Source: VRUB01 sp046758085
GTDB taxonomy: Bacteria > Pseudomonadota > Gammaproteobacteria > Acidiferrobacterales > SPGG2
Assembly (NCBI GenBank): GCA_046758085.1
Contig: JBHHZP010000034.1
Span: forward strand, 1-29,487
Direction: 5' to 3'
Length of the DNA: 29,487 nucleotides
The translations under genes and the position numbers were made by a program. Positions 7,616 to 15,471 of the stretch are shown here, piece by piece. Below the pieces are notes generated by a model, which ran no database searches, was not told where the DNA came from, and worked only from the letters and a program-made list of their open reading frames with translations. Numbering within the stretch: the first letter of the stretch is position 1; every line of letters begins with the position of its first letter.

Positions 7616-8857
7616 TTAATGGCTCGCCGCGGTGGCGCCCGCTTCGTTCAACAGATTGAAACTTTGGAAACGGTCGAGACCAAACGGGCGCAGGATGTCC
7701 GGCACACGCCCGTTTGCCACCGTCTGCGCCATGCGTTTACCGCACACTGGTGTGGCCTTAAAGCCCCAGGTTCCCCAGCCGGCATCGAGCCAGTAATTAT
7801 TGAGCGGGCTCTCGCCCATGATGGGGCTGTAGTCGGGCGTCATATCGGTGATGCCGGCCCACTGTCGCAACAGTCGGACCTCCGACAGGAACGGGAACAG
7901 CTCAAGCACGTGCGCGACCAGACTCTCCTTCATGTCAAGGGTCGAACGCGTCGAGTAGAGCTCATACGGGTCGCAACCTCCGCCGATGACCAGCTCCCCG
8001 CGCGCGGTCTGCGACACATAGACGTGCAAGGCGGGGGAACTCACCAACGCATTGAGAAACGGCTTGAGCGGCTCCGTGACCATGGCCTGCAAGGGGTAGG
8101 TTCGGATCGGCAAGCGCACACCCGCCATCGCCGCAATCAGCGAGCTTGAGCCGGCGACTGCCTGTATCACGTTACCGCTACGGACGGTTCCGCGATCGGT
8201 CTGCACGTCCGTGACGGTGCCGTTTTGCCGGGTGATGCCGATCACCTCGGTGCGCTGGTGGATCTCCACTCCCATTTGGGCCGCCCGGCGCGCATAGCCC
8301 CAGGCGACGGCATCGTGGCGGCAGATGCCGCCATCGGCATGCCACAACCCACCGAGGATGGGGTAGCGCATGCTCTCGTCCATGTTGAGACAAGGCACGA
8401 GCCCTTTGATACGTTCACGGTCGACGATATCCGAGCGCACGCCGAGATGCTTGTTCACTTCGGCGCGCAAGCGAGATGCACGCAGGCTTGCATCGGAGTG
8501 AGCCAGTGTGAGCTGTCCGCGCTGCGAGTACAAAATATTGTAGCCAAGCTCGTTCGACAGACCTTTGAAAAGATCGACACCTTCCTTGTAAAAGCGTACC
8601 GACTCAGGGGTAATGTAGTTTGAGCGGATGACGGCGGTATTGCGCGCGGTATTGCCGCCGCCGAGATAGCCTTTGTCAAGCACCGCGACGTTTGTAATCC
8701 CGTGATCCTTGGCCAGATAGTAGGCAGTCGCGAGGCCATGTCCACCTGCACCGATGATCACGACGTCATAAGAGGCCTTCAGCTCCGTGGGTGGCGGGAT
8801 GTCCCGTCGCGCCGGATAGCGCCGCGACAGTCCATATTTTATAAGGGCGAGTGGCAT
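7616..8857 (-). CDS. mgdA: Sarcosine oxidase beta-like FAD/FMN subunit, probable N-methylglutamate dehydrogenase subunit A
   Basis: Catalytic flavin subunit, 413 residues, of the DAO/SoxB family. An FAD dinucleotide-binding motif, VVIIGAGGHGLATAYYLA, lies at 32-49, followed by GGGNTARNTAVIRSNY. His181 in the RHDAVAW block aligns by pattern with the histidine that binds FMN covalently in heterotetrameric sarcosine oxidases. The C-terminal GWGTWGFKATPVCGK block is typical of the family. It is the first gene of the mgdABCD group; 100 bases containing a palindromic heptad repeat separate it from the upstream FAD oxidoreductase gene. The substrate could in principle be sarcosine; the NMG assignment follows from neighbours. 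Confidence 0.88.
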   Translation of the reverse strand: MPLALIKYGLSRRYPARRDIPPPTELKASYDVVIIGAGGHGLATAYYLAKDHGITNVAVLDKGYLGGGNTARNTAVIRSNYITPESVRFYKEGVDLFKGLSNELGYNILYSQRGQLTLAHSDASLRASRLRAEVNKHLGVRSDIVDRERIKGLVPCLNMDESMRYPILGGLWHADGGICRHDAVAWGYARRAAQMGVEIHQRTEVIGITRQNGTVTDVQTDRGTVRSGNVIQAVAGSSSLIAAMAGVRLPIRTYPLQAMVTEPLKPFLNALVSSPALHVYVSQTARGELVIGGGCDPYELYSTRSTLDMKESLVAHVLELFPFLSEVRLLRQWAGITDMTPDYSPIMGESPLNNYWLDAGWGTWGFKATPVCGKRMAQTVANGRVPDILRPFGLDRFQSFNLLNEAGATAASH

Positions 8858-8870
8858 AGCCTAAGCGCTA

Positions 8871-8955
8871 GTGAGATGTGAAACGTCGGGCGTGAGGCGA
8901 GCGTATTTTTAGTCTTGCTTCATTTCCCCTCACTCCTGACTCCTTACGCCTCACG
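8871..8955. repeat. Palindromic heptad repeat element upstream of mgdA
   Basis: The left arm (8871-8898) has four 7-base units of the form GTNRRRY; the right arm (8928-8955) has four units of the form CCTNACK. The right arm, reverse-complemented, gives units like GTGAGGC and GTAAGGA, so the two arms are complementary iterations of one word around a T-rich loop. It ends two bases before the stop of the upstream gene and is the clearest example of the element family in this window. Confidence 0.8.
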
Positions 8956-8957
8956 TC

Positions 8958-10145
8958 CTAAGAAATTGAACCGATGCCGTAGGCGCCGCTGAGCAGCTCG
9001 CCTTCGGCGAAGCGGCCCAGGCGGTAGGGCTGCAGGTCAACGTCCGGCGTCTGACCGAGAATCGTCTGCGCCAGCACGCGGCCGATCGCCGGCGCCAGCT
9101 TGAAGCCGTGCCCTGAGAACCCGTACCCCACGTGCAGCCCCTCGACGCCCGGTACCGGACCGAGCACCGGGTTCCAATCCGGCGTGATGTCGTACGGCCC
9201 GGTCCATGAGTCCACGAGCATGCCCTGTGCGAAGCTCGGCATGCGGTGTGCGATCTGCTTGCCCTGGTGCTCGACGAAATCGAGTCCAACGTTATCGTCG
9301 ATCTGATCCGGCTCGTCCAGCGGCTCACCGTGATCACCGGTGCCGACCAGCACGACGCCGCCCGTTGCCGGGCGGAAATACATCTTGTTCTCGGTCGTCA
9401 AGTCCTTGACGATAGGCAGCATATTGGCGTACGGCTCGGCCGTCTTGAAGGTCAAGACGATGTGGCGTGAGACCTCGAGCGGCAAATCGATATCCGCCCA
9501 GTGCGCAAGCTTGGCTGTCCACGGACCGATGAGGCTCAGGACCGTGCCGGCTCCGATCTCACCCTGGCCGGTGCGTACACCAGTGACACGGCTACCCTCG
9601 CGCGCCAGACCCGTGACCGGGCAATCCGTCTTCACTCTAACCCCCAGCCGCCGGGCGGCGCTGAGAAAACCGGTAGTCGTGAGATAAGGATCGGCATAAC
9701 CGGAGTCCGGCTCATAGCCGATAACCGCGCAGTCTTCGAGATTCAACAGGGGATGGAGCTTTTGCGCCTCTTCGCGGGAGATGACTCTGGTGTGCGCGCC
9801 GACCTGCGCCTGCATCGCGAGATTGGCCGCCAGCTTCTCGGCCTTGTCTCCCTCCGGCGCCACGATGATGTAACCCGAGTTGACGAAGCCGCAGTCTGCC
9901 TCCGAGTCGCCGACGACGTCCGCAAAGTTGTGGAACATCCCCAGACCCTTTACCGCGAGCTCGGTATTGGCCGGGATCGAGTAGTGTGTACGCACGATGG
10001 CACAGGACTTGGCGGTGCCGCCGGTGCAGACTTGACCGCGCTCGAGCAGCGCGATGCGCCCTGCCCCCAGCTTTTTGAGATGGAACGCGGCCGAGGCGCC
10101 CATCACGCCCCCACCGATCACGACAACGTCGTAGGATTCCGCCAT
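8958..10145 (-). CDS. FAD-dependent amine/imino-acid oxidoreductase of the DAO (SoxB-like) family
   Basis: A second flavoprotein of 395 residues resembling sarcosine oxidase or opine oxidase beta subunits. The FAD motif VVVIGGGVMGASAAFHLKKL is at the N-terminus, followed by GGTAKSCAIVRTHYS; the C-terminal block GYGFSGHGFKLAPAIG is typical of DAO-family flavin binding. It lacks the RHDAVAW block that MgdA has, so covalent FMN at that site is not indicated. The open frame begins with GTG at 10163, but ATG at 10145 immediately before AESYDVVV is the more natural start. It lies between folD and mgdA. It could oxidise sarcosine, dimethylglycine or another N-methyl amino acid and so feed the same folate route; the substrate cannot be read from sequence. 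Confidence 0.88.
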   Translation of the reverse strand: MAESYDVVVIGGGVMGASAAFHLKKLGAGRIALLERGQVCTGGTAKSCAIVRTHYSIPANTELAVKGLGMFHNFADVVGDSEADCGFVNSGYIIVAPEGDKAEKLAANLAMQAQVGAHTRVISREEAQKLHPLLNLEDCAVIGYEPDSGYADPYLTTTGFLSAARRLGVRVKTDCPVTGLAREGSRVTGVRTGQGEIGAGTVLSLIGPWTAKLAHWADIDLPLEVSRHIVLTFKTAEPYANMLPIVKDLTTENKMYFRPATGGVVLVGTGDHGEPLDEPDQIDDNVGLDFVEHQGKQIAHRMPSFAQGMLVDSWTGPYDITPDWNPVLGPVPGVEGLHVGYGFSGHGFKLAPAIGRVLAQTILGQTPDVDLQPYRLGRFAEGELLSGAYGIGSIS

Positions 10146-10222
10146 GCCTGTACCCGTAAGCACTATGTCTTTGAGTGGAATAGCTCCGTGCGGATCATAG
10201 CGGGCCGCGAGCGCACCTAGTT

Positions 10223-10250
10223 CACATATAAGAAAGGTTTATGGAAGCAA
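10223..10250 (-). promoter_or_regulatory. Possible weak sigma-70 promoter upstream of the FAD oxidoreductase gene
   Basis: On the minus strand TTGCTT (10250-10245) is followed after 16 bases by TATGTG (10228-10223), about 80 bases before the start of the oxidoreductase gene. Both hexamers are poor matches, so this is tentative. Confidence 0.2.
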
Positions 10251-10305
10251 TAATCCAGGACAGCCGCCAGCACGGCGCGCCCGGCGAGGCTGCTCCTCCT
10301 TGATC

Positions 10306-11190
10306 CTAGCCAGCGAGGCTCATCTTCGCCGCCTTCAAAGTATTCACCATCAGCATCGCCACCGTCATCGGCCCTACGCCGCCCGGCACGGGGGTAATGG
10401 CCGATGCCACCTGGCTCACGGCATCAAAGTCGACATCACCGACGATCCTGTAGCCCTTCTTCGCCGAGGCGTCATCGACCCGGTTGATCCCGACATCGAT
10501 CACCACGGCACCTTCTTTCACCATGTCGACCGTGACAATGTGGGGACTTCCAAGCGCTGCGATCAGTATGTCCGCCTGGCATGTCAGCGCCGCCAGATCC
10601 CTCGTACGACTGTGACAGACGGTTACCGTCGCATTGGCGTTCTTGTGCTTCTGCACAAGCAGGTTGGCCATCGGCTTGCCCACGATGTTGCTGCGGCCGA
10701 TGACGACAGCATGCTTGCCGCCAATCCCGATGCCGCTGCGCACCAGCAGCTCCTGCACGCCAGCCGGCGTGCACGGCTTGAATGTGTCCATGCCGATGAC
10801 CAGCTTGCCGACATTGCTCGGGTGAAAACCGTCCACGTCCTTGAACGGCGATAGGCGCTCGATGACCTTGGCCTCATCGACATGATCGGGCAGCGGCAGC
10901 TGAATAAGTATTCCGTGTACCGCGGGATCGTCATTCAGCTGATCGATCAAAGCCAGGAGCTGCGCTTCCGGAATATCCCCCGCCGGCGTATGTAAAACCG
11001 AGGAGAGCCCGACGTGCTCACATGCCCGTCTCTTGGTTCTCACGTAGACTTGCGAGGCGGGCACGTCCCCCACCAGCACGGCGGCAAGACAGGGGGTAAT
11101 CCCGTTGGCCTTGAGCTCATCCACTCCGACCTTGACTTCAGTCCTTACCTCCGCCGCAATCGTTTTTCCATCTATTATCTTTGCCGTCAT
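10306..11190 (-). CDS. folD: Bifunctional methylenetetrahydrofolate dehydrogenase / methenyltetrahydrofolate cyclohydrolase
   Basis: FolD interconverts 5,10-methylene-, methenyl- and 10-formyl-tetrahydrofolate with NADP in the cytoplasm. The 294-residue protein carries the family signatures: YVRTKRRACEHVGL with the catalytic Lys, GILIQLPLPDH, PSNVGKL, FKPCTPAGVQELL, and the Rossmann motif VVIGRSNIVGKPMANLL, ending in PVPGGVGPMTVAMLM. Length is normal. The open frame begins at a TTG six bases earlier, but ATG at 11190 preceded by AGGA is preferred. Its place between gmaS and the mgd genes suggests it handles methylene-tetrahydrofolate released by the folate-linked dehydrogenase, either for energy or for biosynthesis. 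Confidence 0.97.
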   Translation of the reverse strand: MTAKIIDGKTIAAEVRTEVKVGVDELKANGITPCLAAVLVGDVPASQVYVRTKRRACEHVGLSSVLHTPAGDIPEAQLLALIDQLNDDPAVHGILIQLPLPDHVDEAKVIERLSPFKDVDGFHPSNVGKLVIGMDTFKPCTPAGVQELLVRSGIGIGGKHAVVIGRSNIVGKPMANLLVQKHKNANATVTVCHSRTRDLAALTCQADILIAALGSPHIVTVDMVKEGAVVIDVGINRVDDASAKKGYRIVGDVDFDAVSQVASAITPVPGGVGPMTVAMLMVNTLKAAKMSLAG

Positions 11191-11458
11191 ATACAATGAT
11201 TCCTGCCGTCGGGGAAATACTACGGGAACACAAAATAGCTCACACGCTGCGTCTCCCCGTTGTTAGCACCCGGCTCCGGCGTGTCGCCGGTCGCTGACAC
11301 CGGCGAGCCTCTTAAAGGGAAGTACTTACATGCTCTGGGTAATAAATAACCCATGCTCCAGCCTCACCGCCGGATCTACTGCGTCCTGAGTAGCTCGTAA
11401 CACTACCTGCCGCAACCGGCGAATTGCCTTCCCGCCGGCCACTTCCCGAATCAAGCGG
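11191..11458. other. Intergenic region between gmaS and folD
   Basis: 268 bases without a supported gene. It holds a stem-loop with a perfect 8-base-pair stem (TCGCCGGT, 11284-11291, pairing with 11299-11306; 7-base loop) inside a run of related CCGGCG words, and a partial palindrome, TGGGTAATAAATAACCCA, near 11337-11354. Neither hairpin is followed by a T-run on the coding strand. A promoter for folD may lie here but none stands out. Confidence 0.4.
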
Positions 11459-12766
11459 TCAACAATCTAGCGAATGCTCGCGCTCCCAATCGGTGATGAA
11501 GGTCGAGTAGCTGCGCCAATCGTCGAGCTTGAGCTTGACATAACTGCTTACGAACTCATCACCAAAACCCGCGCGCACTATCTTACTCTTATCGAACAAC
11601 CGGACGGCATCAAGCATGTTCAGCGGTAGCCTGCGTATGCGCCGCAAGCTATGGCCCTCGGTGTACATATTAATGTCAAGCCGCTTGCCCGGATCGCGCT
11701 GATTGGCGATGCCGTCGAGGCCTGCCATCAGCACGCCGGCCTGCAGCAGATAGGGATTGGCCGAGCCATCCATCAGGCGCAGCTCGAAGCGACCGGCCTC
11801 GGGGATACGAACCATATGCGTGCGGTTGTTTCCAGAATAGCTGATGGCATTCGGCGACCAGGTCGCGCCCGATAGGGTAACGGTCGCATCGATGCGCTTG
11901 TAGCTGTTTACGCTGGGATTAAACAACGCCGCCAGCACATCCGCCGAATAGATAATACCGCCGAGAAAGCTGTAGGCAAGCTTGGACAGACCAAGCTCGC
12001 CGCCGGGATCGAGGAACAAGTTCTTGTTTCCGGTCGGATCCCAAAGCGATACGTGGGCATGGCAACCGTTGCCCGTAAGATTCGGAAATGGCTTGGGCAT
12101 GAACGTCGCGCGCAGGCCGTGCTTTTCCGCGATGGACTTGACCATGTATTTGAAGAACACATGCCGATCGGCCGTGATGAGACAGTCGGTGTAATCCCAG
12201 TTCATCTCGAACTGGCCATTGGCGTCCTCATGATCGTTCTGGTAGGGGTTCCAACCCAGCTCGATCATTCCGTCGCAAATCTCGCGGATGACGTCGTAGC
12301 GCCGCATTAACGAGGCCTGGTCGTAACAGGGTTTTTCCTGGATGTCGCGATCATCCGAGATCGACCGGCCATCGGGCGCGAGCAGAAAGTACTCGCATTC
12401 CACGCCGGTCATCATGCGGTAGCCTTGCCGAGTCGCACGCTCGATCTGTCGTTTCAACACGATCCGCGGCGATGCCTCGACCTCCTTGCCGTTCATCCAG
12501 AGATCGCCGGCCAGCCAGGCCACCTCTGGCTTCCAGGGTAGCTGAATCAAGCTGTCGGGGTCAGGTATGGCGAACATGTCGGGATCGGCGGGGGTCATGT
12601 CTAACCATGCGGCAAATCCCGCGAATCCAGCGCCGTCCCTTTGCATGTCGCCAATGGCGCGGGCCGGTACCAGCTTGGCACGAGTAACGCCAAAGAGATC
12701 GACGAAGCTGATCAGAAAATATTTGATGTTTCTTTCTTTCGCGATCGCAGCGAGGTCTTTGCTCAT
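11459..12766 (-). CDS. gmaS: Type III glutamine synthetase family ligase, probable gamma-glutamylmethylamide synthetase
   Basis: This 435-residue ATP-dependent ligase is expected to join methylamine to the gamma-carboxyl of glutamate, the first step of the NMG pathway. The N-terminus IKYFLISFVDLFGVTRAKLV is typical of the GlnT/GmaS branch. Metal and glutamate ligands of the glutamine synthetase fold are visible: E123/E125 in GVECEYF, the NDHEDANGQFE block, the His of GCHAHVSLW, NSYKR, and RIPEAGRFELRLMD with the conserved arginines. The open frame extends to 12859, but ATG 12766 has a strong ribosome site (GGAGGGTGGAG) and gives the expected length. GlnT (ammonia as substrate) and GmaS are hard to separate by eye; the surrounding mgs- and mgd-like genes favour GmaS. 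Confidence 0.85.
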   Translation of the reverse strand: MSKDLAAIAKERNIKYFLISFVDLFGVTRAKLVPARAIGDMQRDGAGFAGFAAWLDMTPADPDMFAIPDPDSLIQLPWKPEVAWLAGDLWMNGKEVEASPRIVLKRQIERATRQGYRMMTGVECEYFLLAPDGRSISDDRDIQEKPCYDQASLMRRYDVIREICDGMIELGWNPYQNDHEDANGQFEMNWDYTDCLITADRHVFFKYMVKSIAEKHGLRATFMPKPFPNLTGNGCHAHVSLWDPTGNKNLFLDPGGELGLSKLAYSFLGGIIYSADVLAALFNPSVNSYKRIDATVTLSGATWSPNAISYSGNNRTHMVRIPEAGRFELRLMDGSANPYLLQAGVLMAGLDGIANQRDPGKRLDINMYTEGHSLRRIRRLPLNMLDAVRLFDKSKIVRAGFGDEFVSSYVKLKLDDWRSYSTFITDWEREHSLDC

Positions 12767-12944
12767 CTCCACCCTCCTTCTGTTTTCGTCATTCTTAAGA
12801 TCGTTCTTGGGAACCCGCCGGCGCGGGTCCGTGACGTCGTTACCACACCCAGCGCCCAAGTGGACGCCGGCAGACCGGCCGCTACCGCGTCACGGATTCG
12901 CCATCAGCCCATGCGCTGGACCTGGGCGGTACTTCCTGCACCGG
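12767..12944. other. Intergenic region upstream of gmaS
   Basis: 178 bases containing a short GC-rich hairpin (ACCCGC-CGGC-GCGGGT) and a pair of 8-base inverted words, CCGTGACG and CGTCACGG, about 60 bases apart. Either could be a regulator site or RNA structure. No confident promoter was found. Confidence 0.3.
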
Positions 12945-15470
12945 CTAATGCAGTCCTACCAACGGGATACCGCTCGCCTCGGCCGTCGCCAGTGTGATCG
13001 AGCACAGATCTTCCGGCTCCAGGTTGTGCAGGCTGGTTTTGCCGGTGCAGCGGGCCATCATCGAGGCCTCGCCGGCGCTCGCCTTGAGGATGTTCCGGAC
13101 TGCCCGGCTGCGCTCCTCGTCAGCGTAGCCAGCCGCGAACTGCAGTCCTGGGCCTTCGGTGATCTCACCGCCGAGGGCAAGCGCCACTGGGAGTGCGAAC
13201 ACCACAGCCGCCGCCCCGAGCGCGATCAGCTTGGCGGCGTCCGTCCCCGAGCGCACACCACCAAAATAGACCAGGTCGATCTCTTCCTCACGACCGAGCC
13301 GGCGCAGGATCCGCACGGCGTCCCGCAGGATCGCCAGCTGCGGCGCGCCACCGAGCTCCGGCCAGCGGCGATCTGGGCTAGGGGCACCATCGAGCAGCAG
13401 CATATCGTAACCTTCTGCCAGGGCAAAATGGATCGCCTGTTCGAGCACTGCGCAGGACGAAACCGCGAGCCCCAGAAGCTGGTTGGCATGCAGGCGCTTT
13501 GCATCCACCGGTTGGAACGGCTGCCCGACGGCGTAAATCAGCGCCGCCGCGCCGGCACACGGACCAACCTCGCCCGAAATCAGAAGCTGACACCATGGCA
13601 CGGCGTCGCCAATCGATCGCACACCAATATAACCACACTGGCTTTCGGCCAGCGCCGGGGCAAGCGCCTGGCGTACCTCCTGCGGGGCGTCGTCGAAACC
13701 TATGACGAAGAACGGCTGAGCCAGCGTCAACTTACCTGCGATGCTCGTGTCGATCGCGCAAGCTTCACGATAGGGGTCAATCACCAGCCGCGACAGGTTG
13801 GCCGGCAGGAAGACGAGGTCGTCCAGTGTTGCATGGCGCTCCTCCGGGAACGGGTTTTCGCGCAACTTCAACCTGCTCTCGAGCATCGCCTTGTGCTTGA
13901 GATGGTCCCGCGGGTCGGTGCGGGCCATGGAAAAGATATCCTCGCGGTGCCGCACCGAGTAGTCAGCCGTTCCGGTCTCCGCATCGCAACGGTAGCATCG
14001 CGCCGCCTCCTGGCGCGCAGCCTGCGCGTCATAAGTTGACTCGATCTCCGGGAACTCGATCGGGTTCTCACCGAGACCGAAAAATTCCGGTTCCTGCGGT
14101 GGGAGCAACTCCCACATCAGGTCCTGGGCCACAGGCACCCGCCGGGTGCGGTAGGGCGTGCGGTAGGGCAACGGGTTCGTTCGGTCCTCAAGAAACGCCT
14201 TAATATAGTAGGCGGCCTTTTGACCGTGGTGCATGGCCATGACGATGGTGGAACCGCCGAACGCGCCGTCGCCGGCAGCAAATACCTTCGGGTCACTGGT
14301 ACGCATACTATCGCGGTCGGCACGCACCCGATCGGACAGCATCATGTTCAATCGATCAAGCTCCCCGCATTCCGCCTGTTGTCCCACGGCCGCGATGACC
14401 ATGCCGCAGGAGATGTCGTACTCACTGCCGGGGAGTTCGACTGGCCGCCGCCGGCCGTCCTTATCGGGCTCCCCCAAGGTCGTTTTCACACAGCGCAGGA
14501 TAAGTTGGTCACTATTGCGTTCGACGCTGACTTGCTGGGTGTTGTAAATGAACTCGATGCCCTCCTTGATGGCGCCCTCAAGCTCGATACGCCGGGCCGG
14601 GATCTCTCCCGGGCCGCGTCGGTATACGACTTTAACGTGCTTGCAGCCCGGGAGGCGTTTGGCCACGCGACAGGCATCCATGGCGACATCGCCGCCGCCG
14701 ACCACGATAACCGTGTCCGGAAGCTGTGACCGCTTGCCGTCATTCACTCGACGCAGAAAGCTCACCCCATCTACCACCCTGGCATCGTCCTCCCCCGGGA
14801 TGTGCATGTGTTTGCCCCACCAGGCGCCGATGGTGAGCAACACCGCATTGTGCTGTTGCTTGAGCTCTGCAAGACTGATGTCTCGCCCAAGGGCCGTATT
14901 GAGGTGCACCTTCAAGCCTGGGCAGCGCGTTGTCAGCCGGTCGATGTCTTCCTGGATGACACTGGGCGGGCAGCGGAACGCGGGAATGCCCCAGACCATC
15001 AGGCCGCCCAAGCGGTCCGTCATTTCGTAAACGTGCACTTCGTAGCCCGCGAGGCAGAGGTCGTGTGCGGCCGTCAGCCCTGTGGGTCCACCACCGACGA
15101 TGCCGACTGTCTCTTTCCTATGGATAGCAACCGGGGGCGGGTCGTATTTGTGGCCGACGTGGTCCATCACGAAGCGCTTGAGGTTACGGATCATGATGGG
15201 TCCATCGCTTGCGGCACGCCGGCAGGCGGGCTCGCACGGCGCGTCACACACCCGCCCGCATATAGAACTGAACGGGTTGGTCGCGGTGATGGCCTCAAAC
15301 GCCTCCTCGAATTTCCCCTCCCAGATGTACGCAAGGTACGACGGCGCGTCGGTGCCTACAGGGCAAGCCACCTGGCATGGCGCCGGTACGAAGTGGCGGT
15401 CGTCCGTGTCGTCGGGATATTGCGGCGGTGCCTCGGGCACTCGGATGCGGTTGAGATCGTAGACGCCCAT
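12945..15470 (-). CDS. GltD-like NADPH reductase fused to a degenerate glutamate-synthase FMN domain
   Basis: An 841-residue fusion. Residues 1-500 are a glutamate synthase small-subunit-like reductase: cysteines C32/C36 and C71/C75/C79/C83 for 4Fe-4S clusters, the FAD motif GIVGGGPTG (123-131), the NAD(P)H motif VIVVGGGDVAMDAC (254-267), and AAGDGAFGGSTIVMAMHHGQKAA (398-420) closing the FAD site. Residues 545-841 resemble the glutamate synthase FMN domain (DDLVFLPANLSRLVIDPYRE near 550; LHNLEPEDLCSITLATAEASG near 814) but are about 130 residues shorter and have lost the MSFGALS-like FMN block, the GEGGM loop and all the Fe-S cysteines. The N-terminal half probably supplies NADPH electrons to the neighbouring MgsBC-like protein; the decayed half may be a docking domain. 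Its start is one base after the upstream stop. Confidence 0.85.
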   Translation of the reverse strand: MGVYDLNRIRVPEAPPQYPDDTDDRHFVPAPCQVACPVGTDAPSYLAYIWEGKFEEAFEAITATNPFSSICGRVCDAPCEPACRRAASDGPIMIRNLKRFVMDHVGHKYDPPPVAIHRKETVGIVGGGPTGLTAAHDLCLAGYEVHVYEMTDRLGGLMVWGIPAFRCPPSVIQEDIDRLTTRCPGLKVHLNTALGRDISLAELKQQHNAVLLTIGAWWGKHMHIPGEDDARVVDGVSFLRRVNDGKRSQLPDTVIVVGGGDVAMDACRVAKRLPGCKHVKVVYRRGPGEIPARRIELEGAIKEGIEFIYNTQQVSVERNSDQLILRCVKTTLGEPDKDGRRRPVELPGSEYDISCGMVIAAVGQQAECGELDRLNMMLSDRVRADRDSMRTSDPKVFAAGDGAFGGSTIVMAMHHGQKAAYYIKAFLEDRTNPLPYRTPYRTRRVPVAQDLMWELLPPQEPEFFGLGENPIEFPEIESTYDAQAARQEAARCYRCDAETGTADYSVRHREDIFSMARTDPRDHLKHKAMLESRLKLRENPFPEERHATLDDLVFLPANLSRLVIDPYREACAIDTSIAGKLTLAQPFFVIGFDDAPQEVRQALAPALAESQCGYIGVRSIGDAVPWCQLLISGEVGPCAGAAALIYAVGQPFQPVDAKRLHANQLLGLAVSSCAVLEQAIHFALAEGYDMLLLDGAPSPDRRWPELGGAPQLAILRDAVRILRRLGREEEIDLVYFGGVRSGTDAAKLIALGAAAVVFALPVALALGGEITEGPGLQFAAGYADEERSRAVRNILKASAGEASMMARCTGKTSLHNLEPEDLCSITLATAEASGIPLVGLH

Positions 15471-15471
15471 C

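Noticed and set aside
12767..12859. N-terminal extension of the gmaS ORF
   Set aside because: The extension is unlike the family, and the ATG at 12766 has a much stronger ribosome site.
12567..14039. Long plus-strand ORF (490 codons) opposite gmaS and the GltD-like gene
   Set aside because: It runs antisense to two well-supported genes, has low-complexity Arg/His-rich sequence and no family features. GC-rich genes commonly create such shadow frames.
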